From positions 37,716-101,715 of the forward strand of contig CANLAE010000008.1 of NCBI GenBank assembly GCA_947488765.1: a stretch of 64,000 nt of DNA, in the 5' to 3' direction. Within the stretch, counting starts at the first letter, position 1. Each line of letters starts with the position of its first letter. The DNA comes from Chitinophagaceae bacterium. Lineage in GTDB: Bacteria; Bacteroidota; Bacteroidia; Chitinophagales; Chitinophagaceae. Both the position numbers and the translations under genes were made by a program. Shown piece by piece: positions 8,812-17,520 of the stretch. The notes under the pieces are model-generated. The model was given only the letters and a program-made list of their open reading frames with translations, had not been told where the DNA came from and did no database searches.

Positions 8812-10353
8812 ATGCTTGTAAAAACTTTTGGCAGTGCCGTTTATGGCGTAGAAGCAATTACAATTACTATTGAAGTAAATGTAAGCAGTGGCCAAAATTA
8901 TTATATCGTTGGTTTACCCGATAATGCAGTAAAAGAAAGTTTACAACGCGTTGAAGCTGCTATAAAAACCAATAATTACGAAATGCCACGCACCAAATTG
9001 GTGGTGAATATGGCTCCAGCTGATATCAAAAAATCTGGTAGTGCTTTTGACTTGCCCATTGCAATTGGTGTTTTGGGTGCTACCAATCAACTAGAAAATC
9101 CGGACTTATTAAAAGACTATTTAATGATGGGGGAATTAAGTCTTGACGGAACAATACAACCTATTAAAGGGGCATTGCCTATTGCCATTCAGGCAAGGAA
9201 AGAAGGCTACAAAGGATTGATTATTCCCAAAGCAAATGCGAGAGAAGCGGGTCTGGTAAATAACCTTATCGTTTATGGAGTAGATCATTTAAATGAGGTG
9301 GTGTCATTTTTTAATAATCCGGAATCTTTAAAACCAATTCTTGTAAATACAAGAGATGAGTTTTTTGCCAATCAATACGAATTTGATTTTGATTTCAGCG
9401 ATGTTAAAGGACAGGAAAATATTAAACGTGCTTTAGAAATTGCAGCAGCCGGTGGTCATAATGCAATTTTAATTGGTCCGCCCGGAGCGGGCAAAACCAT
9501 GCTGGCAAAGCGTTTGCCAACAATCTTACCTCCGTTGAGTTTGCAAGAAGCATTGGAAACAACAAAAATTCACAGTGTTGCAGGAAAGTTGCCGGAGAAT
9601 AGTTCATTGATTAGCAAACGACCTTTTAGAAGTCCGCATCATACAGTTAGTGATGCAGCTTTAGTTGGTGGTGGTAGTGTTCCCCAGCCCGGTGAAATTT
9701 CTCTGGCACACAATGGTGTTTTGTTCTTAGATGAATTACCGGAGTTTAAAAAAACGGTACTAGAAGTTATGCGACAACCAATGGAAGAACGAATGGTAAC
9801 CATTAGCCGTGCAAAATTGGCATTGGATTTTCCAGCAAATTTTATGTTGATTGCGAGTATGAACCCCTGCCCATGTGGCTTTTACAATCATCCCGATAAA
9901 GAGTGTACTTGTCCAGCCGGATCTGTACAAAAATATTTACACAAAATAAGTGGTCCGTTATTAGACAGAATTGATTTGCATGTTGAGGTTACACCAGTTG
10001 CATTTAGTGAATTGAGCAATAGTAAAAATGGCGAAAATTCAGCAACCATTCGTGAAAGAGTAATTGCTGCAAGAGCAATACAAACCGAACGTTATAAAGC
10101 ACAAACTGGTATTTATTCCAATGCGCAAATGAGCAGTAAAACGTTGCGAGAAATTTGTGCGATTGATAATATTGGCGAAACATTATTGAAGAGAGCAATG
10201 GAGAAATTAAACCTGAGTGCAAGGGCTTACGACAGAATATTGAAGGTAAGCCGAACGATTGCAGATTTAGCTGCAAGCGAAAAAATTAAACCCGAACATC
10301 TCGCTGAAGCCATTCACTACAGAAGCTTAGACAGAGAAGGCTGGGCAGGGTAA
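8812..10353 (+). CDS. YifB/ComM-family Mg-chelatase-like AAA+ ATPase
   Basis: A 513-residue protein with an N-terminal Lon-like fold (1-165, YIVGLPDNAVKESLQRVEAA), an AAA+ core with Walker A GPPGAGKT (222-229) and Walker B GVLFLDELPEF, and a C-terminal Mg_chelatase_C helical domain (RTIADLAASEKI...EAIHYRSLDR). A cysteine cluster (CPCGFYN...CTCP) is normal for the family. ComM is a hexameric branch-migration helicase in natural transformation in gamma-proteobacteria; the role in Bacteroidota is inferred from homology only. Confidence 0.9.
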   Translation: MLVKTFGSAVYGVEAITITIEVNVSSGQNYYIVGLPDNAVKESLQRVEAAIKTNNYEMPRTKLVVNMAPADIKKSGSAFDLPIAIGVLGATNQLENPDLLKDYLMMGELSLDGTIQPIKGALPIAIQARKEGYKGLIIPKANAREAGLVNNLIVYGVDHLNEVVSFFNNPESLKPILVNTRDEFFANQYEFDFDFSDVKGQENIKRALEIAAAGGHNAILIGPPGAGKTMLAKRLPTILPPLSLQEALETTKIHSVAGKLPENSSLISKRPFRSPHHTVSDAALVGGGSVPQPGEISLAHNGVLFLDELPEFKKTVLEVMRQPMEERMVTISRAKLALDFPANFMLIASMNPCPCGFYNHPDKECTCPAGSVQKYLHKISGPLLDRIDLHVEVTPVAFSELSNSKNGENSATIRERVIAARAIQTERYKAQTGIYSNAQMSSKTLREICAIDNIGETLLKRAMEKLNLSARAYDRILKVSRTIADLAASEKIKPEHLAEAIHYRSLDREGWAG

Positions 10354-10356
10354 TGA

Positions 10357-11067
10357 TTAATCTTCCAAGTGAATAGAAATGGTAATCATACGAGATTGCA
10401 ACTTGTCAAAAACATTACTATATTTTAATGATGCGTCTCTGCTATGAATATTGGATAATCCGTAACTGTATTTTATTTCTGGAGAAAAAGTAACAAAGGG
10501 TAAGTAAAAATTAAATCCAATTCCGGCTTCTAATGCAAAATCATTTGTTTTTAGTTTTACCAAATCTTCGGCATTTCTTGCAGTAGAATTACTAGCTAAA
10601 TCCATATCAAATTTTGCTCCGGCTAAAATATAAGTTCTGAAATTATTAATGCGGTCCGAATTAAATTTCACATGAAATGGAAAACTGACAATGGTAGATT
10701 GTAATATCTTTTTTTCTTCTCTTAATGGGTAATTAACATTGTAGGTAAAATATTTTGCTCCGCCGATAATGAGTTGGGGGTTAACCCTGAATTCAAAATA
10801 CTTATTGATTTTTATAGTTCCTAGTAAGCCTAAAGCAATACCACCACTTGCTCCGGGTTCGGCACTCATGATACTGTCATCAGCTAAAAATTTAGGATGT
10901 TTTGATCCGGTAAGATAGCTGCTGTTGTATGCTAAAGTCATCCCAAAATAATATGGCATATCATCATGGTCTGGACGATTCAGATCTCTGTATTGTGCTT
11001 GTGTTTTTGTAATTAAAAAAACGATACAAGCCATTATAATTATTTGCTTCCGCAATAAATGGTACAT
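10357..11067 (-). CDS. porT: PorT family type IX secretion protein
   Basis: A 236-residue outer-membrane protein with a signal peptide (RKQIIIMACIVFLITKTQAQ) followed by a predicted 8-strand barrel with the PorT-like features YYFGMTLAYNSS, EPGASGGIALGLLG, FPFHVKFNSDR and AGAKFDMDLASN. PorT is required for assembly of the type IX secretion system that exports gliding and surface proteins. The gene overlaps the end of the upstream menG gene by 28 bp, a conserved neighbour arrangement in this phylum. A start 33 bp later is possible but loses the basic N-region of the signal peptide. Confidence 0.85.
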   Translation of the reverse strand: MYHLLRKQIIIMACIVFLITKTQAQYRDLNRPDHDDMPYYFGMTLAYNSSYLTGSKHPKFLADDSIMSAEPGASGGIALGLLGTIKINKYFEFRVNPQLIIGGAKYFTYNVNYPLREEKKILQSTIVSFPFHVKFNSDRINNFRTYILAGAKFDMDLASNSTARNAEDLVKLKTNDFALEAGIGFNFYLPFVTFSPEIKYSYGLSNIHSRDASLKYSNVFDKLQSRMITISIHLED

Positions 11068-11783
11068 ATGCCTATACTAAGTTTTTTTAAAAAAGTATTT
11101 TTAAAACCTGCATCATTCATAATGCTTAAAAAATTGATTCCCTCCGGAAACGCTTGAATTGAACCGTTAAGGTATTGATAAGCATCTTTATTTTTTGCAA
11201 ACAATTTCCCAAAATTTGGCGCAATCACATTCATGTATAAAGAATAAATGCTTTTGAATCCTGTTTGAGTGGGTTTGCTGAACTCCAAAATGACAGCTTT
11301 GCCGCCCGGTTTCAGCACTCTGTACATATCTTGTAACCCTTGTGTAAGATTTTCAAAATTACGCACTCCAAATGCAACGGTAATGGCATCAAAAGTATTA
11401 TCTGCGAAGTTTATTTTTTCGCTATCGCCTGTTTGTAATTCAATTGTTTCATTTAAGCCAAGGTTGCTGATTTTTTTTCTGCCAAAATCCAACATGCCTT
11501 CGCTAATATCAATACCAATAATCTTTTTAGGGTGCAATAATTTTTGGGTAAGTATGGCAACATCTGCAGTACCTGTTGCAACATCTAAAATGTACTGAGG
11601 CTGTATGCTTTTTAATTGCTTGATTGCTTTTTTTCTCCAGCCAATATCTATTCCGGCACTTAAAAATCGGTTCAAAAAATCATAGCGAAAAGCAATATCA
11701 TTAAACATAGATGCCACCTGTTGTTTTTTGCTTAAACTACTCGCATTATCCGGAACGATTGTATCATGTGCAAACTTACTCAT
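11040..11783 (-). CDS. ubiE: Demethylmenaquinone methyltransferase (MenG/UbiE)
   Basis: SAM-dependent methyltransferase for the last step of menaquinone synthesis, 247 residues from the ATG at 11783 (MSKFAHDTI). Motifs are MFNDIAFRYDFLNRFLS near the start, the SAM site ILDVATGTADVAIL, IGIDISEGMLDFGR and FGVRNFENL, all typical of UbiE. An in-frame TTG three codons earlier is less likely. The TATCTTCG sequence at 11793-11800 may be its -7 box. The gene overlaps porT. Confidence 0.93.
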   Translation of the reverse strand: MSKFAHDTIVPDNASSLSKKQQVASMFNDIAFRYDFLNRFLSAGIDIGWRKKAIKQLKSIQPQYILDVATGTADVAILTQKLLHPKKIIGIDISEGMLDFGRKKISNLGLNETIELQTGDSEKINFADNTFDAITVAFGVRNFENLTQGLQDMYRVLKPGGKAVILEFSKPTQTGFKSIYSLYMNVIAPNFGKLFAKNKDAYQYLNGSIQAFPEGINFLSIMNDAGFKNTFLKKLSIGICTIYCGSK

Positions 11784-11792
11784 ACGTAACAA

Positions 11793-11800
11793 CGAAGATA
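11793..11800 (-). promoter_or_regulatory. Candidate -7 box for ubiE-porT
   Basis: TATCTTCG on the minus strand, one mismatch from TAnnTTTG, 9 bp upstream of the ubiE ATG. The divergent rsgA gene has the identical octamer 7 bp upstream of its ATG, which supports both. Confidence 0.35.
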
Positions 11801-11913
11801 AGCATTGCTTGGTTTTAGCTGCTTTTGTTTGCAGTAGTTATTAAAAATAGTTGTTTCAATACAACAACAGGTATTGCTCACAACTTACTATCTATTACTT
11901 GAAAAAAGCCAAT

Positions 11914-11921
11914 TATCTTCG
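11914..11921 (+). promoter_or_regulatory. Candidate -7 box for rsgA
   Basis: TATCTTCG, one mismatch from the TAnnTTTG consensus, 7 bp before the rsgA ATG; same octamer as on the opposite strand before ubiE. No convincing -33 element is seen. Confidence 0.35.
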
Positions 11922-11928
11922 TATCTGA

Positions 11929-12855
11929 ATGAAGGCATTAATTTATAAATCTACGGGCAGCTGGTATATTACCAAATCAGAAACTGGTAAGTTGTATAAT
12001 GCACGTATAAAAGGGGTTTTAAAAATTGATGGCATTACTTCTACCAATCCTATTGCAGTTGGAGATGAAGTGGAAATGGATTTGGAAAATGAATTAGAAG
12101 ATACAACCACTATCACAAAAATTCATGAACGAAAAAATTATGTTGCCCGTCAATCTCCGCACAACAAACACCAACATCATATCATTGCAAGTAATTTAGA
12201 CCAAAGCTTGTTATTTGCAACTTTAAAAGATCCCAAAACATCTACCGGTTTTATCGATCGTTTTTTAGTGGCTTGTGAAATGTTTCATATTCCGGCTATT
12301 CTTGTTTTTAATAAAGCAGACGTTTACCGACAAAAAGAATTGGAAAAGTTTGAAGAAATAAAAGCCAATTATGAAGCAATTGGTTACACGGTAATTTTAG
12401 CAAGTGTTCAAAATAATTTAGGCATTGATACAATTAAAGGTTTACTAAAAGATAAAACTACTTTGTTAAGCGGGCATAGCGGTGTTGGAAAATCTACTTT
12501 TATCAATAAATTATTTCCTGATTTAGGATTACGTACTACTGAAGTAAGCAGCTGGAGCGGTAAAGGCATGCACACCACCACTTTCGCCGAAATGTTTGAT
12601 TTGCCTTTTGGTGGAAAAATTATTGATACACCCGGTATACGTGAACTAGGAATTACTGGATTGACAAAGCAAGAATTGAGTGGTTATTTCCCCGAAATGA
12701 AAGCCCTAATTAATGAATGTCAGTTTAACAATTGCATGCACATCAATGAAATGGATTGTGCTATTAAAATTGCTGTAAACGAAGGGGTGATTGCTATTGA
12801 CAGATACGTAAGTTATATGAATATCCTAGATACAATTATTGACAAAAAGTATTAA
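11929..12855 (+). CDS. rsgA: Ribosome small-subunit-dependent GTPase A (RsgA)
   Basis: A 308-residue circularly permuted GTPase that acts late in 30S subunit maturation. An N-terminal OB fold (1-70) is followed by the permuted GTPase with G4 NKAD (128-131) before the P-loop GHSGVGKS (182-189) and G3 DTPGIREL. A C-terminal zinc-binding segment (C..NCMH...C: CQFNNCMHINEMDC) closes the protein. The stop overlaps the convergent small lipoprotein gene by 4 bp. Confidence 0.95.
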   Translation: MKALIYKSTGSWYITKSETGKLYNARIKGVLKIDGITSTNPIAVGDEVEMDLENELEDTTTITKIHERKNYVARQSPHNKHQHHIIASNLDQSLLFATLKDPKTSTGFIDRFLVACEMFHIPAILVFNKADVYRQKELEKFEEIKANYEAIGYTVILASVQNNLGIDTIKGLLKDKTTLLSGHSGVGKSTFINKLFPDLGLRTTEVSSWSGKGMHTTTFAEMFDLPFGGKIIDTPGIRELGITGLTKQELSGYFPEMKALINECQFNNCMHINEMDCAIKIAVNEGVIAIDRYVSYMNILDTIIDKKY

Positions 12856-13058
12856 TTACCAAATTTATCCAGTTTATAAGCAGGAGCTTTGGGTATTTTT
12901 TTATCCCCTCTTAATAACTTTTCTGCTCCAACATTTTTACCGTTACTTGGACAACCATTTTTATTTGCACCGCCTCCAAAAATACTATTAAATAAACTGC
13001 ATGAGCTTAATGTAATTAGTACAACTAATATTACAATGATTTGCTTTAATGATTTCAA
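12852..13058 (-). CDS. Small lipoprotein of unknown function
   Basis: 68 residues from an in-frame TTG (MKSLKQIIVILVVLITLSSC), giving a compact signal sequence with a lipobox ending at Cys20; an upstream TTG at 13082 would add eight residues that spoil the N-region. The mature part is about 48 residues, glycine-rich (FGGGANKNGCPSNGKNVGAE) and ends in lysine-rich sequence. Similar short lipoproteins with GCPSNGKNVGAE are, from memory, common in Chitinophagaceae, with no function known. The gene is convergent with rsgA. Confidence 0.6.
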   Translation of the reverse strand: MKSLKQIIVILVVLITLSSCSLFNSIFGGGANKNGCPSNGKNVGAEKLLRGDKKIPKAPAYKLDKFGN

Positions 13059-13132
13059 TGTTTCAATTTTTGGATAATACAAAGATGTAGAATATTGAGT
13101 ACGAAAAAATATTTTTAGGACTACAATACAAA

Positions 13133-13666
13133 TTATTTTTTGGCATCGTTGTATGCATCAAACCAGCTTGCATATTTTACATAATTATTGGCAATGCGGT
13201 TAATCTCTCCGCTGATTAAATTTTCTGAAATATCTTTTACTTTTTTTGCAGGCACTCCGGCATAAATACTTCCGGCTTCTACCACAGTACCTTCTAATAA
13301 TACAGCACCTGCTGCAACAATACTATTGCTGTGTATTTCGCATCTGTCCATTACAATACTACCCATACCAATCAATACATTATCGTGTATCGTGCAACCA
13401 TGTACCAATGCATTGTGCCCAATAGAAACATTGTTTCCAATGATAGTTGCATTTTTTTCATAGGTACAATGTATTACTGCGCCATCTTGCACATTCACCT
13501 GATTGCCCATTTTAATAAAGTTTACATCTCCACGAACTACTGCATTAAACCAAATGCTGCAATTGTTTCCCATCGCTACATCGCCTATGATTGTTGCATT
13601 TGGAGCAATAAAACAGTTTTCGCCAAAGGATGGAGTTTTGTCTAGTATGGTTAGAATGTAGGACAT
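13133..13666 (-). CDS. Gamma-class carbonic anhydrase-like hexapeptide protein
   Basis: 177 residues forming a left-handed beta-helix of hexapeptide repeats (IAPNATIIGDVAMGNNCSIWFNAVVRGD). Metal-ligand histidines are seen in VIHCT and in the GHNALVHG pair, as in the YrdA/PaaY/CaiE group of gamma carbonic anhydrases. The C-terminal helix (YVKYASWFDAYND) packs against the helix in this family. Activity is inferred. The start lies 75 bp from the divergent four-helix-bundle gene. Confidence 0.88.
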   Translation of the reverse strand: MSYILTILDKTPSFGENCFIAPNATIIGDVAMGNNCSIWFNAVVRGDVNFIKMGNQVNVQDGAVIHCTYEKNATIIGNNVSIGHNALVHGCTIHDNVLIGMGSIVMDRCEIHSNSIVAAGAVLLEGTVVEAGSIYAGVPAKKVKDISENLISGEINRIANNYVKYASWFDAYNDAKK

Positions 13667-13675
13667 TGTTTTAAG

Positions 13676-13698
13676 TTGACAGATTTTTGGATGACAGG
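13676..13698. repeat. Short GACAG repeats before the four-helix-bundle gene
   Basis: TTGACAG and GGATGACAGG occur within 23 bp just upstream of the four-helix-bundle gene. They are the reverse complement of the CTGTCATC units after that gene, so the gene is bracketed by inverted short repeats. Confidence 0.5.
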
Positions 13699-13740
13699 AT
13701 TACTATTTCAAATGTAACTTTATCTTTCATAAAAATTGTT

Positions 13741-14106
13741 ATGACCAGCTATAAAAATTTGTTGGCTTGGCAAAAAGCCATGCTTTTGGTTAAAGAGATT
13801 TATACTGTTACCAAACTTTATCCTAAGGAAGAATTGTTTGCATTAACCTCACAAACAAAACGGGCTGCTGTTTCTATTCCAAGTAATATTGCAGAAGGTT
13901 GTGGCAGAAAATCAAAAAAAGATACGAGTCATTTTTTATACATTTCAAGAGGATCATTGTATGAATTAGAAACACATTTAAATATTGCTGTAATGATTGA
14001 AATTTTATCAGAAGCATCTTTTCAAAAAATTACATTAATATTAGATGAATGCTTAAAAATTTTAAACGGCTTAATCCGCAGATATGAAATTGATGACTTA
14101 AAATAA
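13741..14106 (+). CDS. Four-helix-bundle protein (S23/23S rRNA IVS family)
   Basis: 121 residues from ATG at 13741 (MTSYKNLLAWQKAMLLVKEIY); upstream in-frame residues are not credible. The family signature is clear: W.KAM near the start, LTSQTKRAAVSIPSNIAEG, GRKSKKD and the RGSLYELETHL helix. Members are found in 23S rRNA intervening sequences and as free-standing genes, and are related to the Avd accessory protein of diversity-generating retroelements; no biochemical role is established for free-standing ones. It sits between inverted GACAG/CTGTC repeats, and a paralog at 50101-50472 has an equivalent setting. Confidence 0.88.
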   Translation: MTSYKNLLAWQKAMLLVKEIYTVTKLYPKEELFALTSQTKRAAVSIPSNIAEGCGRKSKKDTSHFLYISRGSLYELETHLNIAVMIEILSEASFQKITLILDECLKILNGLIRRYEIDDLK

Positions 14107-14125
14107 AAATAATTTTTTATGAAAC

Positions 14126-14189
14126 CTCTGTCATCTATCATCTAATCTCTGTCATCTTAAAATTGTCATCTTAAAACTGTCATCTCCCA
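14126..14189 (+). repeat. Degenerate CTGTCATC tandem array ending at the next ATG
   Basis: Five to six copies of (C)TGTCATCT or ATCATCT spaced by short A/T stretches fill the whole gap after the four-helix-bundle gene and run up to the ATG of the aminotransferase at 14190. The array is the entire 5' leader of that gene. Confidence 0.7.
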
Positions 14190-15383
14190 ATGAATACACG
14201 TCAATTATTTCTTGCTCATCTTGCACAAACTTCTCCTGCGCCAATTGGAATTGAAATGGTGAAAGCAGAAGGAATTTATTTGTATGATAAGGATGGTAAA
14301 AAATATATTGATGGAATCTCAGGATTTAGCGTTGCCAATATTGGACACTCTAATCCGTTGGTAATTGAAGCTGTAAAAAAGCAAGCTGAACAATACATGC
14401 ACTTAATTGTGTATGGCGAATTTATTCAGCAGCCACAAGTAGCTTATGCAAAATTATTAACCGATTATTTACCCAAATCTTTAAACTGTGTATACTTTAC
14501 CAACAGTGGTGCAGAAGCAACAGAAGGCGCTATGAAGTTGGCAAAACGTGTTACCGGACGAACAAAAACAATTGCATTCAACCATTCTTATCATGGAAGT
14601 ACGCAAGGTGCGTTGAGTGTGATGGGTGATGAATATTGGCGCAATGCTTTCAGGCCATTATTGCCCGAAGTTTATCATTATGATTATGGAAGTGAAGCTG
14701 CATTGGCTGCAATTGACGATACGGTTGCTTGTGTAATTATGGAAACGGTACAAGCCGAAGCAGGCATTAATGCTCCTGCAAAAGCATGGATACAAGCCGT
14801 ACGTGAAAAGTGCAATGAACATTGTGTTTTATTAATTCTTGATGAAATACAAAGTGGTTTTGGCAGATCGGGAACGCTATGGGCTTTTGAACAATTTGAT
14901 GTTGTACCCGATATTTTATTACTCGGAAAAGCATTGGGTGGCGGTATGCCAATTGGTGCTTTTATTGCAGACACCCGACTCATGAGCACTTTAACCAATA
15001 ACCCTGTATTGGGCCATATCACTACGTTTGGTGGACATCCAGTAAGTTGTGCTGCGGGTAAAGCAGCATTTGAATTTTTAGTAAATGATACATTGGTACA
15101 TGATGTAAAAGCGAAAGAAAAAATATTATTGAGCAACATTCATCATACTTATATACAATCCATCAAAATCTTTGGAATGTGGATGGCGATTGCGTTTGAT
15201 AGTTTTGAAACCAATCATGCCATCATTCAAAAATGTATTGCAAAAGGGTTGATTACCGATTGGTTTTTATTTGCACCCAATTGTATGCGCATTGCACCGC
15301 CATTAATTGCTACAGAACAAGAATTGATAGATATCTGCAACATTATTAACGAAAGTATCAATGAATATTCCCATGCTGTATAA
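14190..15383 (+). CDS. Class III (aspartate aminotransferase-fold) aminotransferase
   Basis: 397 residues, PLP-dependent, probably acting on an omega-amino group. Evidence: TNSGAEATEGAMKLAKR (phosphate-binding turn), NHSYHGST, LLILDEIQSGFGRSG with D218, and the Schiff-base lysine K247 in LLLGKALGGGMPIGAF, then TFGGHPVSCAAG. The family includes acetylornithine, 4-aminobutyrate and lysine aminotransferases, and the neighbours do not decide among them. The leader consists of CTGTCATC repeats, so its original promoter region may have been displaced. Confidence 0.85.
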   Translation: MNTRQLFLAHLAQTSPAPIGIEMVKAEGIYLYDKDGKKYIDGISGFSVANIGHSNPLVIEAVKKQAEQYMHLIVYGEFIQQPQVAYAKLLTDYLPKSLNCVYFTNSGAEATEGAMKLAKRVTGRTKTIAFNHSYHGSTQGALSVMGDEYWRNAFRPLLPEVYHYDYGSEAALAAIDDTVACVIMETVQAEAGINAPAKAWIQAVREKCNEHCVLLILDEIQSGFGRSGTLWAFEQFDVVPDILLLGKALGGGMPIGAFIADTRLMSTLTNNPVLGHITTFGGHPVSCAAGKAAFEFLVNDTLVHDVKAKEKILLSNIHHTYIQSIKIFGMWMAIAFDSFETNHAIIQKCIAKGLITDWFLFAPNCMRIAPPLIATEQELIDICNIINESINEYSHAV

Positions 15384-15505
15384 CGAGTTGCAGCTTTGTT
15401 TGCGTTAGGGATTGCAGTGAAAATCCTTTTGCTTGCAGGCATTTTGCATAGCCTTGTGTGGCAAGCAAAAGATTGCAACGAAAAGCCCGGCCCCTGGGTA
15501 ACGCC
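15384..15505. repeat. Dispersed GC-rich intergenic repeat with an internal hairpin
   Basis: Fills the whole gap between two convergent genes. The left end contains TGCGTTAGGGATTGCAGTG and the right end TTGCAACGAAAAGCCCGG and GTAACGCC; the same ends occur in reverse orientation at 17521-17623. The middle has a perfect 11-bp inverted repeat, CTTTTGCTTGC (15427-15437) with GCAAGCAAAAG (15462-15472). It may also end transcription from both sides. Confidence 0.65.
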
Positions 15506-16594
15506 CTATTGTTTTTTATTCTTTTTATTCATCGAAAAATTTAAATAATCGGGAAGGATATTTCTTTTTTTACGTTTGTCATTTGCAGGCTTTTGGTATT
15601 CTGAATAATAAATTTGTAGTAGAATGATAAAATAAGAAATCAGCAGCGGTCCGAAAATTAATCCTGTAATTCCAAAATATCGCAACCCCATAATAATACC
15701 CAATACTGTAACAACGGGATGTACATCTGCCATTTTTTTTGCCAACAAAAAGCGTATTAAATTATCACTCAATCCAATGACGATAACACCCCACGACAAT
15801 AGAAAAATGCCGTATCCGGTTTGATGCATGAACAACAAATAAATAGATGCAGGTATCCAAACTAAACCCGTTCCTACCAAAGGAATAACAGAAGCAAACC
15901 CTGTTATGATGCCCCAAAATCCGGCTTCGGGCAAGCCACAAATTTTATAAGCAAGGTACGACAACAACCCGTGAACCACAGCAATCAAAGGCATTCCCAA
16001 AGAATTGCTAATCGTTTGTGCTACAAGTTCTTTGCCAAATAATTCTATCAGCGTTCTTCTGAATGGCAAATAAAAAACAATAGCTGCTTCCAAGCGATTG
16101 ATATTGATTAATAAAAAATATAGGAAGAAATACATCATGGTGATGCTACTAAAAAAATTGAGGCTGCTGTTTAAAATAAAGGAAACTCCTTGCGTGGTGA
16201 TTTGTTGAATATTGCTCAATGTTTGGCCCGATAAAATACTGAAATGGAATTTTTTTTCTATCTCGGTATTCAGTTGTTTCAGCGGTTCGTAAATAGATGC
16301 AGGGTTGATAGAAATCAATGATGCTTCTTTGTACAACAAGCCGCCAATAAACAAGATGGGTAATAAAACAATGAAAAAGGAAATCAATAATATTAATGCA
16401 GCTGCCAAAGATTTTTTCCAATGAAATCGTTTAATAAGCAATTCCATCAATGGTTTGCTCAATACATAAAACATAACAGCACCAAGGAATGCAGTAAAAA
16501 ATTCTAATAAACTATATAATAACATTAAACCAAATATGGCAATGATGCCTAGGAAGAAATATTTGTTTATTTTATGTTCTTGATTCGTTTCCAT
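15506..16594 (-). CDS. AI-2E family transporter (PerM/TqsA-like permease)
   Basis: A 362-residue inner-membrane protein with about seven to eight predicted helices: a pair at 13-55, one at 62-88, a large loop with KKFHFSILSGQ, then helices at about 145-165, 205-225, 230-255, 265-285 and 300-335. The family motifs LPLIAVVHGLLSYLAYKICG and ASVIPLVGTGLVWIPA match PF01594. Members export autoinducer 2 or act as Na+/H+ antiporters or ion exporters; the substrate is not predictable. The C-terminus is lysine-rich. Confidence 0.88.
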   Translation of the reverse strand: METNQEHKINKYFFLGIIAIFGLMLLYSLLEFFTAFLGAVMFYVLSKPLMELLIKRFHWKKSLAAALILLISFFIVLLPILFIGGLLYKEASLISINPASIYEPLKQLNTEIEKKFHFSILSGQTLSNIQQITTQGVSFILNSSLNFFSSITMMYFFLYFLLININRLEAAIVFYLPFRRTLIELFGKELVAQTISNSLGMPLIAVVHGLLSYLAYKICGLPEAGFWGIITGFASVIPLVGTGLVWIPASIYLLFMHQTGYGIFLLSWGVIVIGLSDNLIRFLLAKKMADVHPVVTVLGIIMGLRYFGITGLIFGPLLISYFIILLQIYYSEYQKPANDKRKKRNILPDYLNFSMNKKNKKQ

Positions 16595-16614
16595 AAAATT
16601 TGTGTTGCTTTGTA

Positions 16615-16646
16615 CAAATGTAATTTACGATTTGTTGTTGTTACAA
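16615..16646 (-). promoter_or_regulatory. Bacteroidota-type promoter for the AI-2E permease gene
   Basis: On the minus strand a TTG at 16646-16644 is followed, 21 bp later, by TACATTTG at 16622-16615, an exact match to the -33/-7 architecture. The -7 box lies 20 bp before the ATG. Confidence 0.6.
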
Positions 16647-16663
16647 AATGAATACTTTGAACT

Positions 16664-17512
16664 ATGCAAAAATTAAAAATGATTTTTAATGGAGTAATGA
16701 TGGATGCTGAAAAGCCTGTGATTACAGTAGATAACAGAAGTTTTAGGTATGGCGATGGATGCTTTGAAACAATGAAAGCAGTGAAAGGAAAAATCATTCA
16801 TGCCAACGAACATTTCAAACGCTTTTTTACATCATTGGAATTGCTGCAATTTGATAAACCTAATTATCTCAATGCAGCATATTTAAGCGAGCACATCATC
16901 AAATTACTAGCGCAAAATAAACACCAACAAACAGCAAGAATACGCCTTACTTTATTCAGAGGCAATGGTGGTTTGTATGATGCCGAAAATCATTTTCCAA
17001 ATTATTGTATTCAAACCTGGAATTTGAATGTTGCCAACAACGAACTCAACGAAAACGGCTTGGTGATTGATGTGTACAAAGATGCCCGAAAAGTTTGCGA
17101 TGCTTTTTCGCACCTCAAAAGCAACAATTATTTGCCTTATGTAATGGCTGCATTGTGGGCTAAAAAAAATCATTTGAATGATGCGTTGCTGCTCAATCCG
17201 TTTGATAAAATTGCCGATGCTACAATCGCCAATATTTTTATGGTTAAAGATGGAATCATTAAAACACCTGCAATTACCGAAGGCGGTGTAAATGGAGTAA
17301 TGAAAAATTATTTGTTGCAATGTATGCGCAAAGAAAATATGCCCGTAGAAGAATGCAGTATTGCTGTTGAGGATGTTTTGCAGGCACAGGAAGTTTTTTT
17401 AACCAATTCTGTGTACGGAATAAAATGGGTAAAACAATGTGGCAATAGCAATTACACACTTCAGGCAGCGGCGTTGTTGCACAAGCAATTTATACAACCT
17501 TTATGGTATTAA
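16664..17512 (+). CDS. Class IV PLP-dependent aminotransferase/lyase
   Basis: 282 residues in the branched-chain aminotransferase/aminodeoxychorismate lyase fold. Diagnostic segments are NRSFRYGDGCFETMK (N-terminal arginine and tyrosine), the PLP lysine in HLKSNNYLPYVMA, DALLLNPFDKIADATIANIF and ITEGGVNGVMK. The sequence resembles PabC-like 4-amino-4-deoxychorismate lyases more than IlvE in length, but no pab gene is nearby, so the substrate is left open. A second ATG five codons later (MIFNGVMM) is an equally good start. Confidence 0.82.
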   Translation: MQKLKMIFNGVMMDAEKPVITVDNRSFRYGDGCFETMKAVKGKIIHANEHFKRFFTSLELLQFDKPNYLNAAYLSEHIIKLLAQNKHQQTARIRLTLFRGNGGLYDAENHFPNYCIQTWNLNVANNELNENGLVIDVYKDARKVCDAFSHLKSNNYLPYVMAALWAKKNHLNDALLLNPFDKIADATIANIFMVKDGIIKTPAITEGGVNGVMKNYLLQCMRKENMPVEECSIAVEDVLQAQEVFLTNSVYGIKWVKQCGNSNYTLQAAALLHKQFIQPLWY

Positions 17513-17520
17513 TATTTTAA

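Noticed and set aside
13741-14106. 23S rRNA intervening sequence or a diversity-generating retroelement
   Set aside because: There is no rRNA around the gene and no reverse transcriptase or template repeat in the window.
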